Part shown: positions 1 to 9,375 of the stretch, one piece after another | Position numbering within the stretch: the stretch's first letter is position 1 | Layout: the number at the start of each line of letters is the position of its first letter | Assembly: GCA_003130845.1 (NCBI GenBank) | Contig: QEXW01000111.1 | Location: 1 to 64,000 of the forward strand | DNA length: 64,000 nucleotides | Direction of reading: 5' to 3' | From: Anaerolineae bacterium | Lineage (GTDB): Bacteria; Chloroflexota; Anaerolineae; Anaerolineales; Villigracilaceae | The notes under the pieces: model-generated | The model's database searches: none | What the model saw: the letters and a program-made list of their open reading frames with translations, nothing else | What the model was told of the DNA's origin: nothing | Made by a program: the position numbers and the translations under genes

Positions 1-20
1 TGATGTGTTCTGGGAGCCAT
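1..20 (-). CDS. 5' end of a gene leaving the window (unidentified)
   Basis: Read on the minus strand, an AAGGAG ribosome binding site is followed after six bases by an ATG (bases 20-18) and the codons for Met-Ala-Pro-Arg-Thr-His before the window ends. The Shine-Dalgarno to ATG arrangement is good, but six codons cannot identify a product. The alternative is that bases 1-3 (TGA) and the following hairpin belong to the end of a plus-strand gene. Confidence 0.4.
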
Positions 21-69
21 GGTTTTCTCCTTGTTTTTGTCTGCTAACCTGCAAGGATACCGGCTCCCA
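11..69 (-). promoter_or_regulatory. leader hairpin able to occlude a ribosome binding site and start codon
   Basis: Bases 11-18 pair with 62-69 (8 bp), 21-23 with 59-61 (3 bp) and 28-33 with 52-57 (6 bp), leaving an 18-base loop. In minus-strand RNA the AAGGAG motif (bases 32-27) lies largely in the inner stem and the ATG (20-18) at the outer stem and its bulge. This would be a translational switch such as a leader or thermosensor. On the plus strand the same hairpin is followed by a T-rich stretch (70-76), so a plus-strand terminator is the main alternative. A possible minus-strand -10 (TATAAC, bases 93-88) lies just upstream. Confidence 0.4.
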
Positions 70-154
70 TCTTTTTACACAAGATTCGTTATACTACCCA
101 AAACGCAGCCGCATACATTAAAACAAGCCACAATAACTGTAAAGGATTGTATGG

Positions 155-175
155 ACAAAATTTCGGTTATTTTGT
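155..175 (-). terminator. weak hairpin downstream of pheA
   Basis: ACAAAAT (155-161) and ATTTTGT (169-175) form a 7-bp AT-rich stem with a 7-base loop, 70 bases beyond the pheA stop codon. There is no convincing U-tract on the minus strand, so terminator function is uncertain. Apart from this and the leader hairpin, the AT-rich stretch 70-245 shows no gene. Confidence 0.25.
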
Positions 176-245
176 TGTAAAATAAAATCTGGGGCTTAAA
201 TACAGCACACCAACAAAAAGACCTGCTCAGCACAAAATAAATTTT

Positions 246-1064
246 TCATCCATCAAAGCGCATGCGCGGATACGACCCCAACACGCGCAACATCAGCGCA
301 TATTCGGCCAAATGTTCCAATGCACGCGCAGCACCAGGTTCGTGCGCCGCGCCAATGAAGTCAATATAAAACAAATACTCCCAGGGCTTTCCTTGCAAAG
401 GACGTGATTCGATTTTGGTCAAATCAATATCGCGCAGAGCAAACACACTCAAAGCCTTAAACAAAGCACCGGGGGTGTTCTTCAAGGTGAACACAATGGA
501 CGTTTTGGCCTCCCCAACCGGTTGTGTTGCTTGGCGCGCTACTGCCAGAAAACGGGTGTAATTTTCTGGGTTATCCTCAATCCCTTCTTCCAGGATTTGC
601 ATTTCGTACAGTTCCGCAGCACGACGCGAAGCAATGGCTGCCACATCACGCGCTGCGCTGGCCTTAAGCATTTTGACACTTCCCGCAGTGTCATAAACTG
701 CTTCGGTCTTAACCCCCCAACGGCGTAAATACGCCGCACATTGTCCCAAGGCTTGTGGATGGCTGATGACTTTACGGATTTGATTTTTGTTCACGCCAGG
801 CAAAACAATCAAGCAATGACGCACGCGCAAAAAATACTCACCAACAATGTGTAAATGATAGCGCAACAATAGGTCGTAGTTCTGATGAATGCTGCCTGCC
901 AGAGAATTTTCAATGGGAATGAGTGCCGAATCGGCCCCGCCATCTGCTACCGTTTCAAAAACAATTTCAAAGCTTTCACAAGGAACCGTTTGTACCGGTC
1001 CAAAAAAACCAAACACAGCTTGCTCGCTATAGGCACCTGCTTCACCCTGAAAAGCAACTTTCAT
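246..1064 (-). CDS. pheA: prephenate dehydratase
   Basis: This cytoplasmic enzyme converts prephenate to phenylpyruvate, the committed step to phenylalanine. The 272-aa protein has the two-part layout of monofunctional PheA. The catalytic prephenate dehydratase domain covers about residues 2-175, with the substrate-site 'TRF' near 170-172. A C-terminal ACT domain (about 188-265) carries the 'ESRP' motif at 219-222 that binds phenylalanine for feedback inhibition. The ATG at 1064 was chosen because GAGGAGG lies just upstream; an upstream in-frame extension to 1109 lacks such a site and is rich in Arg. The stop codon of the upstream aminotransferase gene lies inside this Shine-Dalgarno sequence, so the two genes are probably translationally coupled. 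Confidence 0.93.
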   Translation of the reverse strand: MKVAFQGEAGAYSEQAVFGFFGPVQTVPCESFEIVFETVADGGADSALIPIENSLAGSIHQNYDLLLRYHLHIVGEYFLRVRHCLIVLPGVNKNQIRKVISHPQALGQCAAYLRRWGVKTEAVYDTAGSVKMLKASAARDVAAIASRRAAELYEMQILEEGIEDNPENYTRFLAVARQATQPVGEAKTSIVFTLKNTPGALFKALSVFALRDIDLTKIESRPLQGKPWEYLFYIDFIGAAHEPGAARALEHLAEYALMLRVLGSYPRMRFDG

Positions 1065-1075
1065 TGTCAGCCTCC

Positions 1076-2269
1076 TCAAACACCGGTTGACCCTTGCTGT
1101 TCGGCCCACTGCAAAATGGCCTGAAAACCAGCCTGAACTTGCTCATCTGCGGCGGCAATCGTCATGCGCACAAAGCCCTCTCCCTGCGTCCCGAAGGCAG
1201 AACCAGGCACCAACCCCACCCCAGCCTCTTCCAAAACACGCTCACAAAATTCAAGGGAGGACATGTGCAACGGGCGAATATCAAGAAAGAAGTAAAACGC
1301 CCCTTGTGAAGGCTTGGTCAGAATTTTTTCGCTTTGCCATTCCTTGGCCATGCGCAAGACCAAAGCGCGGCGACGAGCGTAGGCAGCACGCATTTCAGCA
1401 GCGGCTTGCTGAACCGTTGGGTCCGTTAACGCAAAAGCCGCCGCCTTTTGCACAAAAGGCGCCACACAGGTGATGGAATTCTGCCCGACCTTAATCGCCT
1501 GTTCAATCACCCGCGCCGGAGCCGCCAAATACCCCACCCGCCAGCCGGTCATTGCATAGGTTTTTGACAAGCTGTGGATAACCAACGTCCGCTCTTTAGC
1601 GCCTTCAAAAGCCGCAGCAGAACAAGGCTTTTCTCCATAGTACAAATTTTCATAGACCTCATCACTGACCACCCACAGATGATGTGCAGCAGCAAATTCT
1701 TGCAGTTGCTGCAAATAGGCACGCGAGGGATATGCCCCCGTGGGGTTCGAGGGATAATTGATAACAATCGCTCGGCTGCGGGGAGAAAGCGCACGTTCCC
1801 AGGCTTCAAATGTGGGCAAAAAGTCGTTTTCAGCCAGAGCCGGGACGCGAATCACGTTGGCACGCAACATCACCGCCATATTGGCATGCGTTGCCCATGT
1901 TGGGTCCGGAATCAGCACTTCATCTCCCGGGTTGAGAATGGACTGCATCGCCAAGTAATAGGCATGAATGCCACCATGCGTGACCAAAATCTCGGCCTGC
2001 GGGTCGTATTCTAGGTGATTATCTCGTGCAAGTTTGAGCGCAGCAGCACGACGCAACTCTAACTCGCCGGTGCTGGCGCTGTAATGGGTCAATCCGGCCT
2101 GTAAAGCCTGCAAAGCAGTTTGTACAACCGGCTGCGGGGTGGGGAAATCTGGGTCGCCGACGTGCAAAGGAAGAATTTGCTTTCCAGCGGCACGCGCAGC
2201 CACAATCCGGTCATTCAACGAGACGGTGGCCGATTGGCGAATCTGGTCAAGTTGGGTATTCAGGTTCAA
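1076..2269 (-). CDS. class I/II pyridoxal-phosphate aminotransferase (aspartate/aromatic type)
   Basis: A fold-type I aminotransferase of 397 aa. It shows 'NYPSNPTG' (about 171-178), 'SDEVYE' (202-207) with the Asp that binds the pyridine nitrogen, the PLP lysine in '[15 protein letters not shown]' (Lys236), and the C-terminal substrate-carboxylate arginine region 'FVRMTIA'. It probably transaminates aspartate or aromatic 2-oxoacids. Its position directly ahead of pheA suggests it makes phenylalanine from phenylpyruvate, or arogenate. The start is taken as TTG at 2269 with GGAG seven bases upstream. The in-frame ATG at 2347 would lie upstream of the TATAAT box at 2302-2297, and its extra 26 residues do not resemble the family. 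Confidence 0.88.
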   Translation of the reverse strand: MNLNTQLDQIRQSATVSLNDRIVAARAAGKQILPLHVGDPDFPTPQPVVQTALQALQAGLTHYSASTGELELRRAAALKLARDNHLEYDPQAEILVTHGGIHAYYLAMQSILNPGDEVLIPDPTWATHANMAVMLRANVIRVPALAENDFLPTFEAWERALSPRSRAIVINYPSNPTGAYPSRAYLQQLQEFAAAHHLWVVSDEVYENLYYGEKPCSAAAFEGAKERTLVIHSLSKTYAMTGWRVGYLAAPARVIEQAIKVGQNSITCVAPFVQKAAAFALTDPTVQQAAAEMRAAYARRRALVLRMAKEWQSEKILTKPSQGAFYFFLDIRPLHMSSLEFCERVLEEAGVGLVPGSAFGTQGEGFVRMTIAAADEQVQAGFQAILQWAEQQGSTGV

Positions 2270-2296
2270 GGCAATTCTCCGGCAGAAATTCCGGCT

Positions 2297-2302
2297 ATTA
2301 TA
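2297..2302 (-). promoter_or_regulatory. -10 box of the aminotransferase-pheA operon
   Basis: The minus strand reads TATAAT here, 28 bases before the proposed TTG start. No good -35 hexamer is seen in the GC-rich sequence upstream. The position supports the TTG start over the upstream ATG. Confidence 0.5.
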
Positions 2303-2431
2303 ACGCGCCCACAGGCCTGTTACCGCATGCCCTCTGCCGATGGACACGAATACGCTCTCTGCTTACACGTTCGAGCAGCTCAAACGTGCAAGATGCGCCG
2401 CCAGATTACAAAGTCGCAAAGCATAGACAAG

Positions 2432-2458
2432 TTGTTTTGTTATTGAACTTGATATAAT
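2432..2458 (+). promoter_or_regulatory. probable promoter of the 16-gene sensory operon
   Basis: TTGTTT (2432-2437) and a perfect TATAAT (2453-2458) are separated by 15 bases, shorter than ideal. The site lies in the 325-base divergent region 2270-2594, which has no gene. Transcription would give an AT-rich leader of about 130 bases ending in CGGAG ahead of the first response regulator. Other AT-rich -10-like hexamers, for example TACAAT near 2515, are alternatives. Confidence 0.45.
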
Positions 2459-2594
2459 AACTTAACGTACGGAAACAATGGCGCGATAAAATAAACGTAA
2501 TAAAATAGGATAGTTACAATCCATAGGCTGTAAGGATGCTGTTATCCATGCCAACGCGCTCTTAAATTAGAATTCAAGTACGGAGTGATGGCAG

Positions 2595-2981
2595 ATGATG
2601 TTCAACGATGAAAACCTTGGCACGATTTTATATGTAGAAGATGACCCCAACAACCGGACATTGATTCGCAGAATCCTGGGGGCAGAAGGGTACACCGTGC
2701 ACGAAGCAGCCAATGCCAGCATTGCGCTGGAAAAACTGAAAACCCTCAAACCCGATTTAATTCTGATGGACATCAACATGCCCGAAGTGGATGGATACAC
2801 CTTAACAGCCCAAATTCGTGCCATACCAGAAATGAGCAACGTGCCGATTGTTGCCCTCACAGCCAATGTCATGAAAGGAGACCGGGAAAGGTCTCTCCAA
2901 GCAGGCTGTGATGGTTACATTCAAAAACCAATTGACATTGACACGATTGCGACCCAGATTCAACGATTTATGAAGAGATAA
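2595..2981 (+). CDS. single-domain response regulator (CheY-like receiver)
   Basis: A 128-aa stand-alone receiver (REC) domain with no output domain. It has the acidic pair in 'YVEDD', the phospho-acceptor Asp59 in 'LMDINMP', Thr89 in 'ALTAN' and Lys111 in 'IQKP', so all phosphorylation residues are present. It should act as a phosphate shuttle or protein-binding switch in the cytoplasm. GGAG at 2582-2585 lies nine bases before the ATG. It is the first gene of the sensory run and sits five bases ahead of a second receiver gene. The distant hybrid kinase in the same run is the natural phosphodonor; this is inferred from context. Confidence 0.9.
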   Translation: MMFNDENLGTILYVEDDPNNRTLIRRILGAEGYTVHEAANASIALEKLKTLKPDLILMDINMPEVDGYTLTAQIRAIPEMSNVPIVALTANVMKGDRERSLQAGCDGYIQKPIDIDTIATQIQRFMKR

Positions 2982-2986
2982 ATCCG

Positions 2987-3454
2987 ATGAGCACAGATAA
3001 CACTCCTCCTACCAACCCCCTCAAAGAAGCCAATCGCAAACCGGGCATTTCAAAAGATACCACCGTACTCGTGGTAGAAGATAACGTGTCAAACTTCGTA
3101 TTGATTGCCCGTTTGCTGGGCTTTATGGGAATTCACTGCGAATGGAAAACTTCCGGCTACGAAGTCGTAGAGTATGCTGATACCTTGCCTCGACTAGACT
3201 TGATTTTGATGGACATTCGCCTGCCTTACGAAGATGGCTACGGCGCCATGAAAAAAATCCGCCAATCGGAGCGCTTGAAATCGGTGCCGATTATCGCCGT
3301 CACTGCAGAGGCCAGCCAAGAGCAAATGAACAAAGCCCGCGCAGCCGGCTTTAATGGTTTCCTAGGCAAACCGCTCGATCCAGACCGTTTCCCCGACCAG
3401 ATACGTAGGATTTTGAATGGAGAGCCCGTCTGGGAAATCCCTTACGAAGAGTAG
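2987..3454 (+). CDS. single-domain response regulator
   Basis: A 155-aa protein with a hydrophilic N-terminal tail of about 24 residues, then one REC domain. It has 'VVEDN', phospho-acceptor Asp76 in 'LMDIRLP', Thr106 in 'AVTAE' and Lys128 in 'GKP'. No DNA-binding or enzymatic output domain follows, only a short acidic tail. It is co-transcribed with the preceding receiver (5-base gap). Two adjacent, diverged receivers without outputs suggest two separate phosphate acceptors or sinks for the same kinase. Confidence 0.9.
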   Translation: MSTDNTPPTNPLKEANRKPGISKDTTVLVVEDNVSNFVLIARLLGFMGIHCEWKTSGYEVVEYADTLPRLDLILMDIRLPYEDGYGAMKKIRQSERLKSVPIIAVTAEASQEQMNKARAAGFNGFLGKPLDPDRFPDQIRRILNGEPVWEIPYEE

Positions 3455-3455
3455 C

Positions 3456-3508
3456 AAACAAGGCGAGCGAGGGCTCCTCAACCAAAGGGAAACTCTCGCT
3501 CTTTGTTT
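3456..3508 (+). terminator. hairpin between the receiver pair and the sensor genes
   Basis: AAACAA (3456-3461) plus GAGCGAG (3465-3471) pair with CTCGCTC (3495-3501) plus TTGTTT (3503-3508), with a small bulge. It could attenuate transcription so that receivers are made in excess of sensors. No new promoter fits in the 21 bases before the next ATG, so readthrough must occur if the run is one transcript. Confidence 0.45.
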
Positions 3509-3529
3509 ATCATAGCCATTGGACATTCT

Positions 3530-5737
3530 ATGAGCGAAAAGACAGCGCATCAGGTTGACTTTCAGCAATTGCTTCGAGTACATCAGGCAAATTACTCGGT
3601 ATTTCAGGCAAAAAGTGAGGATGAAATTCACCAGGCCATCCTGAAAGTTTTTCAGGCTTGTCCATATGCTGGTTTGTACTACCTTGTGACCGATGTCGGC
3701 CTGGAACGTGTCATCACCTATGATGCGCTCACCAAAAAAGAAATTGGAGAAGCGCCAGCGCAAATCGAGCTGACCCCCGCCGAAATTGTGCAATTCTTTG
3801 CACGCGAGGCAAGTATCTCATCCACACAGAATACCAGTTTACCTGAAACGCTAACCTTGTTTTTGAAGGCATCGGGCTGGAAGCAGGTCGCCATCATTCC
3901 GGTCATGCAAGATGTGGTTGTGGTCGGTGTGTTGTTGCTCCTAAGCCATGCCGACAATAAACTGACCAGGGAAACGATTGACCCGTTCTTGTATCTGGCA
4001 GAAACCATCCCACTAGCAATAGACAACGTCAAAGCAGCGCGAGCGACCAAACAGCGCCTGCGTGAATTAGAGAGTATCTCTGAAACAAGTCAACTCATCT
4101 CATCCTCCAGCAATCTTGAACAGTTGTACGAGTTATTACACCGACAAATCACAGCCACCATGGGAGCCGATGTCAACTTTGCGATTGCAATTTACGAACC
4201 GAGCAATGAAACCATCGAAGTTCCCTATGTGGTCGAAAACGGTGTCAAAATTCATGTTGATCCTTTCCCGCTCGGGGAGGGACTCATTTCCATTCTGATA
4301 CGTACCCGGCAGCCGCTGATGTTGGTGGAGGATACAGAGCGCCGCGCGCGCGCCCTAGGCGCCAGATACATCGGAGCACCGCCCAAATCCTGGTTAGGCT
4401 GTCCATTGGTCATCAGCAACGAGGCGATTGGCGCCCTGGTTGTACAAGATTTGGTTCACGAACAGCGCTTCACCCAAGATGACCTGCGGTTCCTGATTGC
4501 ACTATCGGTGCAAGTGGCGGGCGCAATCTACAACATTCGCCTGCTGGAAGATGCCCGCCGCCGCGCACTACAACTGGAAACGGTGGCCGAAATCTCACGG
4601 GAAGTTTCCGGCTCACTGATTGTAGATAATCTCCTGCGTCAAGCAGTGAACCTGGTCCGTGAGCGCTTTAACTTCTATCATGCGGCCGTGTTCCTGGTAG
4701 ATAGCGCAGGAGAGTATGCCGTCATCCGCGAAGCAACAGGGGAAGCGGGTGCGCAAATGAAACGCGCCGGCCATAAACTGGGGGTTGGCTCCAAATCGCT
4801 GGTCGGGCGCGCCACGCTGGAAAAAGAAGCACTGGTTGTGAATGATGTTTCCAAAGACCAGAACTATTACCCCAACCCACTTCTACCCGAGACGAAAGCC
4901 GAAGCCTGTTTACCCCTGCGGGTCGGTGACCGCATTTTGGGTGTGCTGGATGTGCAATCTACCAAAGTCTATGCATTTACCAGCGAAAACGTCAAAATTC
5001 TACAAATCCTAGCCGACCAACTGGCTGTGGCGGTGGTCAACTCGGAGTTGTTCGCTGAAGCGCAAGAACGGCTTTCACAGCATCGCCTGCTTCATCATGT
5101 CACCACCGCCGCCGCTTCTTCAACCACCATTGAAGAAGCCCTAAACAGTGCGGTGCAAGGCCTACAAGTAACCCTAGGCGGTGACCAGATTGCCATTTTG
5201 CTCGCCGATAAAGAACAGAAAACGCTGGAGGTGCGGTCTTCGATTGGGTATCCCAACGACGAATCGGCCCGGCTGAAAATCCCCTTCGGGGTTGGAATCA
5301 CCGGTTGGGTAGCCGCTCACAAACAGCCACAACGCATCAACGATGTCACAAAAGATTCTCGTTACATTGCGGTTAATTCCAAAGTGCGGTCAGAACTCGC
5401 CCTGCCCCTGATTTACCGAAATGAAGTACTCGGCGTGTTGAACGTTGAAAGTGTACGCCCCAACGCGTATACCGAAAACGATGAGGAAATGCTCGGCACG
5501 TTAGCCGGCAGCCTGGCCGCCATTATTGCGCACTCACGTTTGCTAGAACAATACCGCCATCAAGTGGAACGCGAGCACTTACTGTATGAAATCACCGACA
5601 AAATACGACGTACAACCGATAAAAGAAAAATCCTAGCCATTACGGCAGAGGAACTGAGCAAAGTGATTAATGCACGCCGCACAGAAATTGTCATTCAACT
5701 GGGCGATGGAACAGATAAAACTACTCCACGCAATTAA
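3530..5737 (+). CDS. soluble four-GAF-domain signalling protein
   Basis: A 735-aa cytoplasmic protein without membrane segments. Four GAF domains lie at about 20-170, 185-340, 350-510 and 520-675. The third has the core typical of this cluster, with 'YHAAVFLVD', 'NPLLPETKAE' and 'ILGVLDVQS'. Residues 680-725 are an extra half GAF (first helices and first strand, ending 'IVIQLGD') found at the end of all the sensor proteins that follow. There is no kinase, cyclase or DNA-binding domain. GAF domains bind small ligands or mediate dimers; which applies here is unknown. The ATG at 3530 is preferred to an in-frame TTG at 3503, which lies inside the upstream hairpin. It may be a cytosolic adaptor of the sensor array. 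Confidence 0.85.
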   Translation: MSEKTAHQVDFQQLLRVHQANYSVFQAKSEDEIHQAILKVFQACPYAGLYYLVTDVGLERVITYDALTKKEIGEAPAQIELTPAEIVQFFAREASISSTQNTSLPETLTLFLKASGWKQVAIIPVMQDVVVVGVLLLLSHADNKLTRETIDPFLYLAETIPLAIDNVKAARATKQRLRELESISETSQLISSSSNLEQLYELLHRQITATMGADVNFAIAIYEPSNETIEVPYVVENGVKIHVDPFPLGEGLISILIRTRQPLMLVEDTERRARALGARYIGAPPKSWLGCPLVISNEAIGALVVQDLVHEQRFTQDDLRFLIALSVQVAGAIYNIRLLEDARRRALQLETVAEISREVSGSLIVDNLLRQAVNLVRERFNFYHAAVFLVDSAGEYAVIREATGEAGAQMKRAGHKLGVGSKSLVGRATLEKEALVVNDVSKDQNYYPNPLLPETKAEACLPLRVGDRILGVLDVQSTKVYAFTSENVKILQILADQLAVAVVNSELFAEAQERLSQHRLLHHVTTAAASSTTIEEALNSAVQGLQVTLGGDQIAILLADKEQKTLEVRSSIGYPNDESARLKIPFGVGITGWVAAHKQPQRINDVTKDSRYIAVNSKVRSELALPLIYRNEVLGVLNVESVRPNAYTENDEEMLGTLAGSLAAIIAHSRLLEQYRHQVEREHLLYEITDKIRRTTDKRKILAITAEELSKVINARRTEIVIQLGDGTDKTTPRN

Positions 5738-5746
5738 AACGAGCGT

Positions 5747-7675
5747 ATGAACCTTTTAGGCACCGATTCTAATTTGAACATCCGCATCCTGCGCTGGGCT
5801 GGCAGATATTATCCTGTCGCTGCTGTTTTGCTTGCGCGATTAATGTCAAGCACATTCGGATTGGTCATCAGTCAAATCATTACGCGTAACAACAATGACT
5901 TTTCGCCGGAACAATATAACCTATCCCTGCTCATCACCATCGTCCTTTTCTTGCTTGGAGATATTCTGGTAGCGGCCGCGACAGTCTATTACACGCGAGA
6001 CATTGCTCTGCGACTAGAACAATGGAAAGCCGGCAAAACAACCAGTGATACCCAAACAGAGTTGCGGGCTTGGCGGCAGAGCAATGGCATTCTGTGGAAT
6101 TACAGCATGGTAGCAATTCCTGCAGCAGGATTGGTGAATATTTTGCCATTGCTAATTTTCCAGTCCTACAGTCTTAAAGCAACACCCAATCAACTCATCT
6201 ATTCTGCACTTGGAACCGGTCTGGCAGCGTTGATTAGCATTGGCATCTCCATCTTGGTAGTTGAATATTTGATGCGCCCGACCAGAACCCTTTTATTGCC
6301 ATCCAATTTTGAGCAACAAATCAAAGGTGCCATCGGTGCACGCCTGCGCACGAAGCTTATCTTGAACACACTAGCCTTGCTCGGCATCAGCATTCTGGCC
6401 CTGGCACCGCTCGGGTACTCTAGAACATATCGCGTTTTGTATGAAGCCATCGGCTCTTTCAACACACTGACGGAACTACAAGTTAGTTTAATCGTGGCCT
6501 CTCTCGCCATTAGTGCAATTGGTGTCTTCATGGCGTTTTCTACGGCCGAAACGGCAACCACCTCCATTCATGAATTGACCGAAGTATTCCGAAAGGTAGA
6601 AAAAGGCGACTTGAAGCAACGCGCCCGCGTGATTGCCAGTGATGAATTGGGTGAGCTAGCCATCTACTTCAATCGCATGTTGGAGCGCATTGAGGCGCTA
6701 CAGAGCAACCTTGAAAAGCGGGTAGATGAGCAGACGGAAAAATTGCGTGCTTCCAACGAAGTCGGACGGATTGCCAGCACCATTCTTGACCCCGATGTCT
6801 TGGTTTCACGGGTGGTAAACCTGATTGCCAAAACATTCGACTACTACTACGTGGCTATTTTCCTGGTATCGGCCAACGGCCGCTGGGCCGAAATTGTAGA
6901 TGCGACTGGCACAGCCGGTGAAATTTTGAAAGCGCGCCGACACCGCTTGCAAGTGGGTGGAAGCAGCATGGTAGGCAATGCTGTTGCAACCGGCCAAGCA
7001 CAAGTCGCCATGGATGTCGGTGAAGCGGCGGTGCGATTCAATAACCCATTGTTGCCCAATACCCGTTCTGAATTGGCGCTTCCACTGATTGTTGGCGAAC
7101 GGGTGATTGGTGCGCTGGATGTGCAATCAATTCGCGAAGCTGACTTCAAGCAAGATGATATTGCCACACTGCAAAGCCTGGCCAGCCAGGTAGCCATCGC
7201 CATCGAAAACGCACGCCTCTTCCGAGAAATGGAAGATGCCCTAACCGAACTTCGCCAAGCCAATCGTCAATACATTCGATCGGCTTGGCAGGAAACACTC
7301 CAAGCCGGCAAGCTGGAGTATGCGGTGCAATCGGCCGCCATGCCCGAAGCAGAAACCAGCAAAGAAATTTCCGTCAACTTGAACGTGCGCGACCAGCCCA
7401 TTGGGTATATCCGCATCCAAACCAGCGAAGATTGGACGCAGGAAGACCAAGCGTGGGTCGAATCGTTGGCGACACAGGTAGCAATCTCCCTTGAAAACGC
7501 CCGCCTGATAGAACAAAGCAATCAATCCGCGCTACGCGAGCAGCTTTCGGCTTCGATTATTCAAAAACTCTGGTCCACGCCTTCGGTGGAAGGGATTTTA
7601 CAAACCGCCGCTCGCGAACTCGGCCGTGCTTTGGAAGCATCCGAAGCCTCCATTGAGCTCAAAGTGGAGAAATAA
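5747..7675 (+). CDS. membrane sensor: 6 TM, HAMP, GAF, degenerate GAF, half GAF
   Basis: A 642-aa protein. About six hydrophobic helices occupy residues 20-265. A HAMP linker follows at about 268-318 ('RKVEKGDLKQRARV...DELGELA'), then a coiled coil and a full GAF domain (335-492). Next is a shortened GAF-like unit beginning 'IRSAWQETL' (505-590) and a terminal half GAF (592-640). The membrane part resembles N-terminal sensor regions of class III cyclases, but no catalytic domain follows, so it must signal through a partner. It starts nine bases after the previous gene with a weak ribosome binding site, which suggests coupling. The ligand cannot be predicted. Confidence 0.83.
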   Translation: MNLLGTDSNLNIRILRWAGRYYPVAAVLLARLMSSTFGLVISQIITRNNNDFSPEQYNLSLLITIVLFLLGDILVAAATVYYTRDIALRLEQWKAGKTTSDTQTELRAWRQSNGILWNYSMVAIPAAGLVNILPLLIFQSYSLKATPNQLIYSALGTGLAALISIGISILVVEYLMRPTRTLLLPSNFEQQIKGAIGARLRTKLILNTLALLGISILALAPLGYSRTYRVLYEAIGSFNTLTELQVSLIVASLAISAIGVFMAFSTAETATTSIHELTEVFRKVEKGDLKQRARVIASDELGELAIYFNRMLERIEALQSNLEKRVDEQTEKLRASNEVGRIASTILDPDVLVSRVVNLIAKTFDYYYVAIFLVSANGRWAEIVDATGTAGEILKARRHRLQVGGSSMVGNAVATGQAQVAMDVGEAAVRFNNPLLPNTRSELALPLIVGERVIGALDVQSIREADFKQDDIATLQSLASQVAIAIENARLFREMEDALTELRQANRQYIRSAWQETLQAGKLEYAVQSAAMPEAETSKEISVNLNVRDQPIGYIRIQTSEDWTQEDQAWVESLATQVAISLENARLIEQSNQSALREQLSASIIQKLWSTPSVEGILQTAARELGRALEASEASIELKVEK

Positions 7676-7681
7676 GCAACT

Positions 7682-9355
7682 ATGTCCTTTGATATTTCCC
7701 CCCAGCAACCCTCCGGTTCGGTGCTTAGCCGATGGTGGGACAACATCACCGCCCCTTCCCGTCAGGTCACTGATACCTATGAACGTCGGCAAGCGCAACT
7801 GGTGAGCGCGCTGGCTTTGGCAAATCTCCTGTTCAATGGTTTGGGGGCGCTCTTTACACCAACCCAAACCCTGCTCCAAATAGTATGGGCCTTTGGCCCC
7901 TTGCTCTTGCTCTCGGTATTGGCTTATGCCATAGCGCGTACGCGTATTTTTCGAGTTGGCGCCTTCCTCACTGTGCTTGGTTTGTTTTCCTCAGCTTACA
8001 CAAGCATCATCATCGCCGAACGAGATGTTACGTATTCTTTGCTGGTGTACATCAGTTTAGGACTGGCTGTTGGCAGCGCCGTGCTTTCGGGCTGGGCTAT
8101 CTTTTTGCTGCTAGGAATCAATGCAGGTTTTGTACTCTTCGGTTTACCCGCCTTTGGAGTCTCTTTGCCAAGCAACCTGGGTGGTGCACTAGGCCCATTG
8201 ACCAACCTGGGCTTTTTGCTGATTATTTTGAATTATTTCCGCCGAGAAATTGAAAAACAACGCTTACAAGAACTCGAGCAAACCAACCGAGAGCTCATCA
8301 ACATTCGTGATAGCCTGGAACAACGGGTGGAAGAGCGAACCGCGGAGTTAAATCGCCGTTCGACTCAATTGGAGGCCTCGACACTCGTGGCACGTTCCGC
8401 GGCTATGGTGCATAACCTGAACGAATTGTTGGAGAATGTAGTAGAGCAGATTTCCGAGCGATTTGGATATTACCACGTTAGCATCTTTCTGACCGACCCA
8501 AGCGAACGGTTCGTCGTATTAGAAGCCGCCTCCTCTGAAGGTGGAAAAAAACTACTACGTCGAGGATACAAAGCCGAAATTGGCCGGCAAGGCATCGTTG
8601 GATATGCTGCCTACCAACAACGGCCTCGCATTGTACAAGACGTTTCGACAGAGAGCACGTACATATACATTCCTGAACTGCCAGAAACGCGCTCCGAGAT
8701 AGCCCTGCCGTTAATTGTCCGTAATAACCTGATTGGCGTGCTGGATATTCAGTCAGAGGAACGTAACGGCTTCAAGTTTGATGATATTTACACGCTCCAG
8801 AACATGGCCGACCAAATTGCTTTGGCAATTGATAATACCCGCCTCTTGGAAGAGAGCCAAACGCGGTTGCAACAACTGCAAGCACTGAGTGCTGCCAGTG
8901 CGGCGAGCGCTTGGCAAGTGCGCCTACAAGGTGCACGCCAGGGCGTGATTTACACCCCACTCGGCTTGGCGCCATTGACTGAAAGTACTCCTTCCACAGA
9001 GAACCCAGACGAGAAAACGATTTCTATCCCGTTAAGTTTGCGCGGCAAGACCATCGGTGCCATTTCGCTCAAAAGAAAAGCCAACGACCCGAACTGGATC
9101 GAAGCCGAGCGTGAAATGGCCGAGCGAATTGCAGGTCAGGTGGCGCTTGCGATAGAAAATGCCCGTATTCTAGAAGAATCTCAACGGCGAGCAGCGCGTG
9201 AACAAAAAGTAAGCGAATTTTCCAACCGATTTAGCCGTTCGCTGGATGTAAATGCCCTCTTGCAAAATGCGGTGCGCGAATTACATGCCCTGCCCCACGT
9301 GGCCGAAGTCGCAGTGTTGATACAACCAGAAAAAGAAAATCATCAACATCAATAA
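7682..9355 (+). CDS. membrane sensor: multi-TM, coiled coil, GAF modules
   Basis: A 557-aa protein, the shortest of the nine membrane sensors. Several hydrophobic helices fill residues 40-200 with almost no extracytoplasmic loop, so it may sense the membrane or a small lipophilic signal. A coiled coil ('RDSLEQRVEERTAELNRRS') at about 200-240 leads to a full GAF (245-405) with 'YYHVSIFLTD' and 'IPELPETRSE'. A degenerate GAF follows (410-500), then the half GAF (505-550). It has no HAMP and no output domain. It belongs to a small-loop class with the proteins at 20621 and 25207. The start lies six bases after the upstream stop. Confidence 0.82.
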   Translation: MSFDISPQQPSGSVLSRWWDNITAPSRQVTDTYERRQAQLVSALALANLLFNGLGALFTPTQTLLQIVWAFGPLLLLSVLAYAIARTRIFRVGAFLTVLGLFSSAYTSIIIAERDVTYSLLVYISLGLAVGSAVLSGWAIFLLLGINAGFVLFGLPAFGVSLPSNLGGALGPLTNLGFLLIILNYFRREIEKQRLQELEQTNRELINIRDSLEQRVEERTAELNRRSTQLEASTLVARSAAMVHNLNELLENVVEQISERFGYYHVSIFLTDPSERFVVLEAASSEGGKKLLRRGYKAEIGRQGIVGYAAYQQRPRIVQDVSTESTYIYIPELPETRSEIALPLIVRNNLIGVLDIQSEERNGFKFDDIYTLQNMADQIALAIDNTRLLEESQTRLQQLQALSAASAASAWQVRLQGARQGVIYTPLGLAPLTESTPSTENPDEKTISIPLSLRGKTIGAISLKRKANDPNWIEAEREMAERIAGQVALAIENARILEESQRRAAREQKVSEFSNRFSRSLDVNALLQNAVRELHALPHVAEVAVLIQPEKENHQHQ

Positions 9356-9375
9356 ATTCTTTCTCAAACGACCAG

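Noticed and set aside
3503-3529. TTG start for the four-GAF protein
   Set aside because: It lies inside a hairpin arm and lacks a ribosome binding site; the ATG at 3530 is better.
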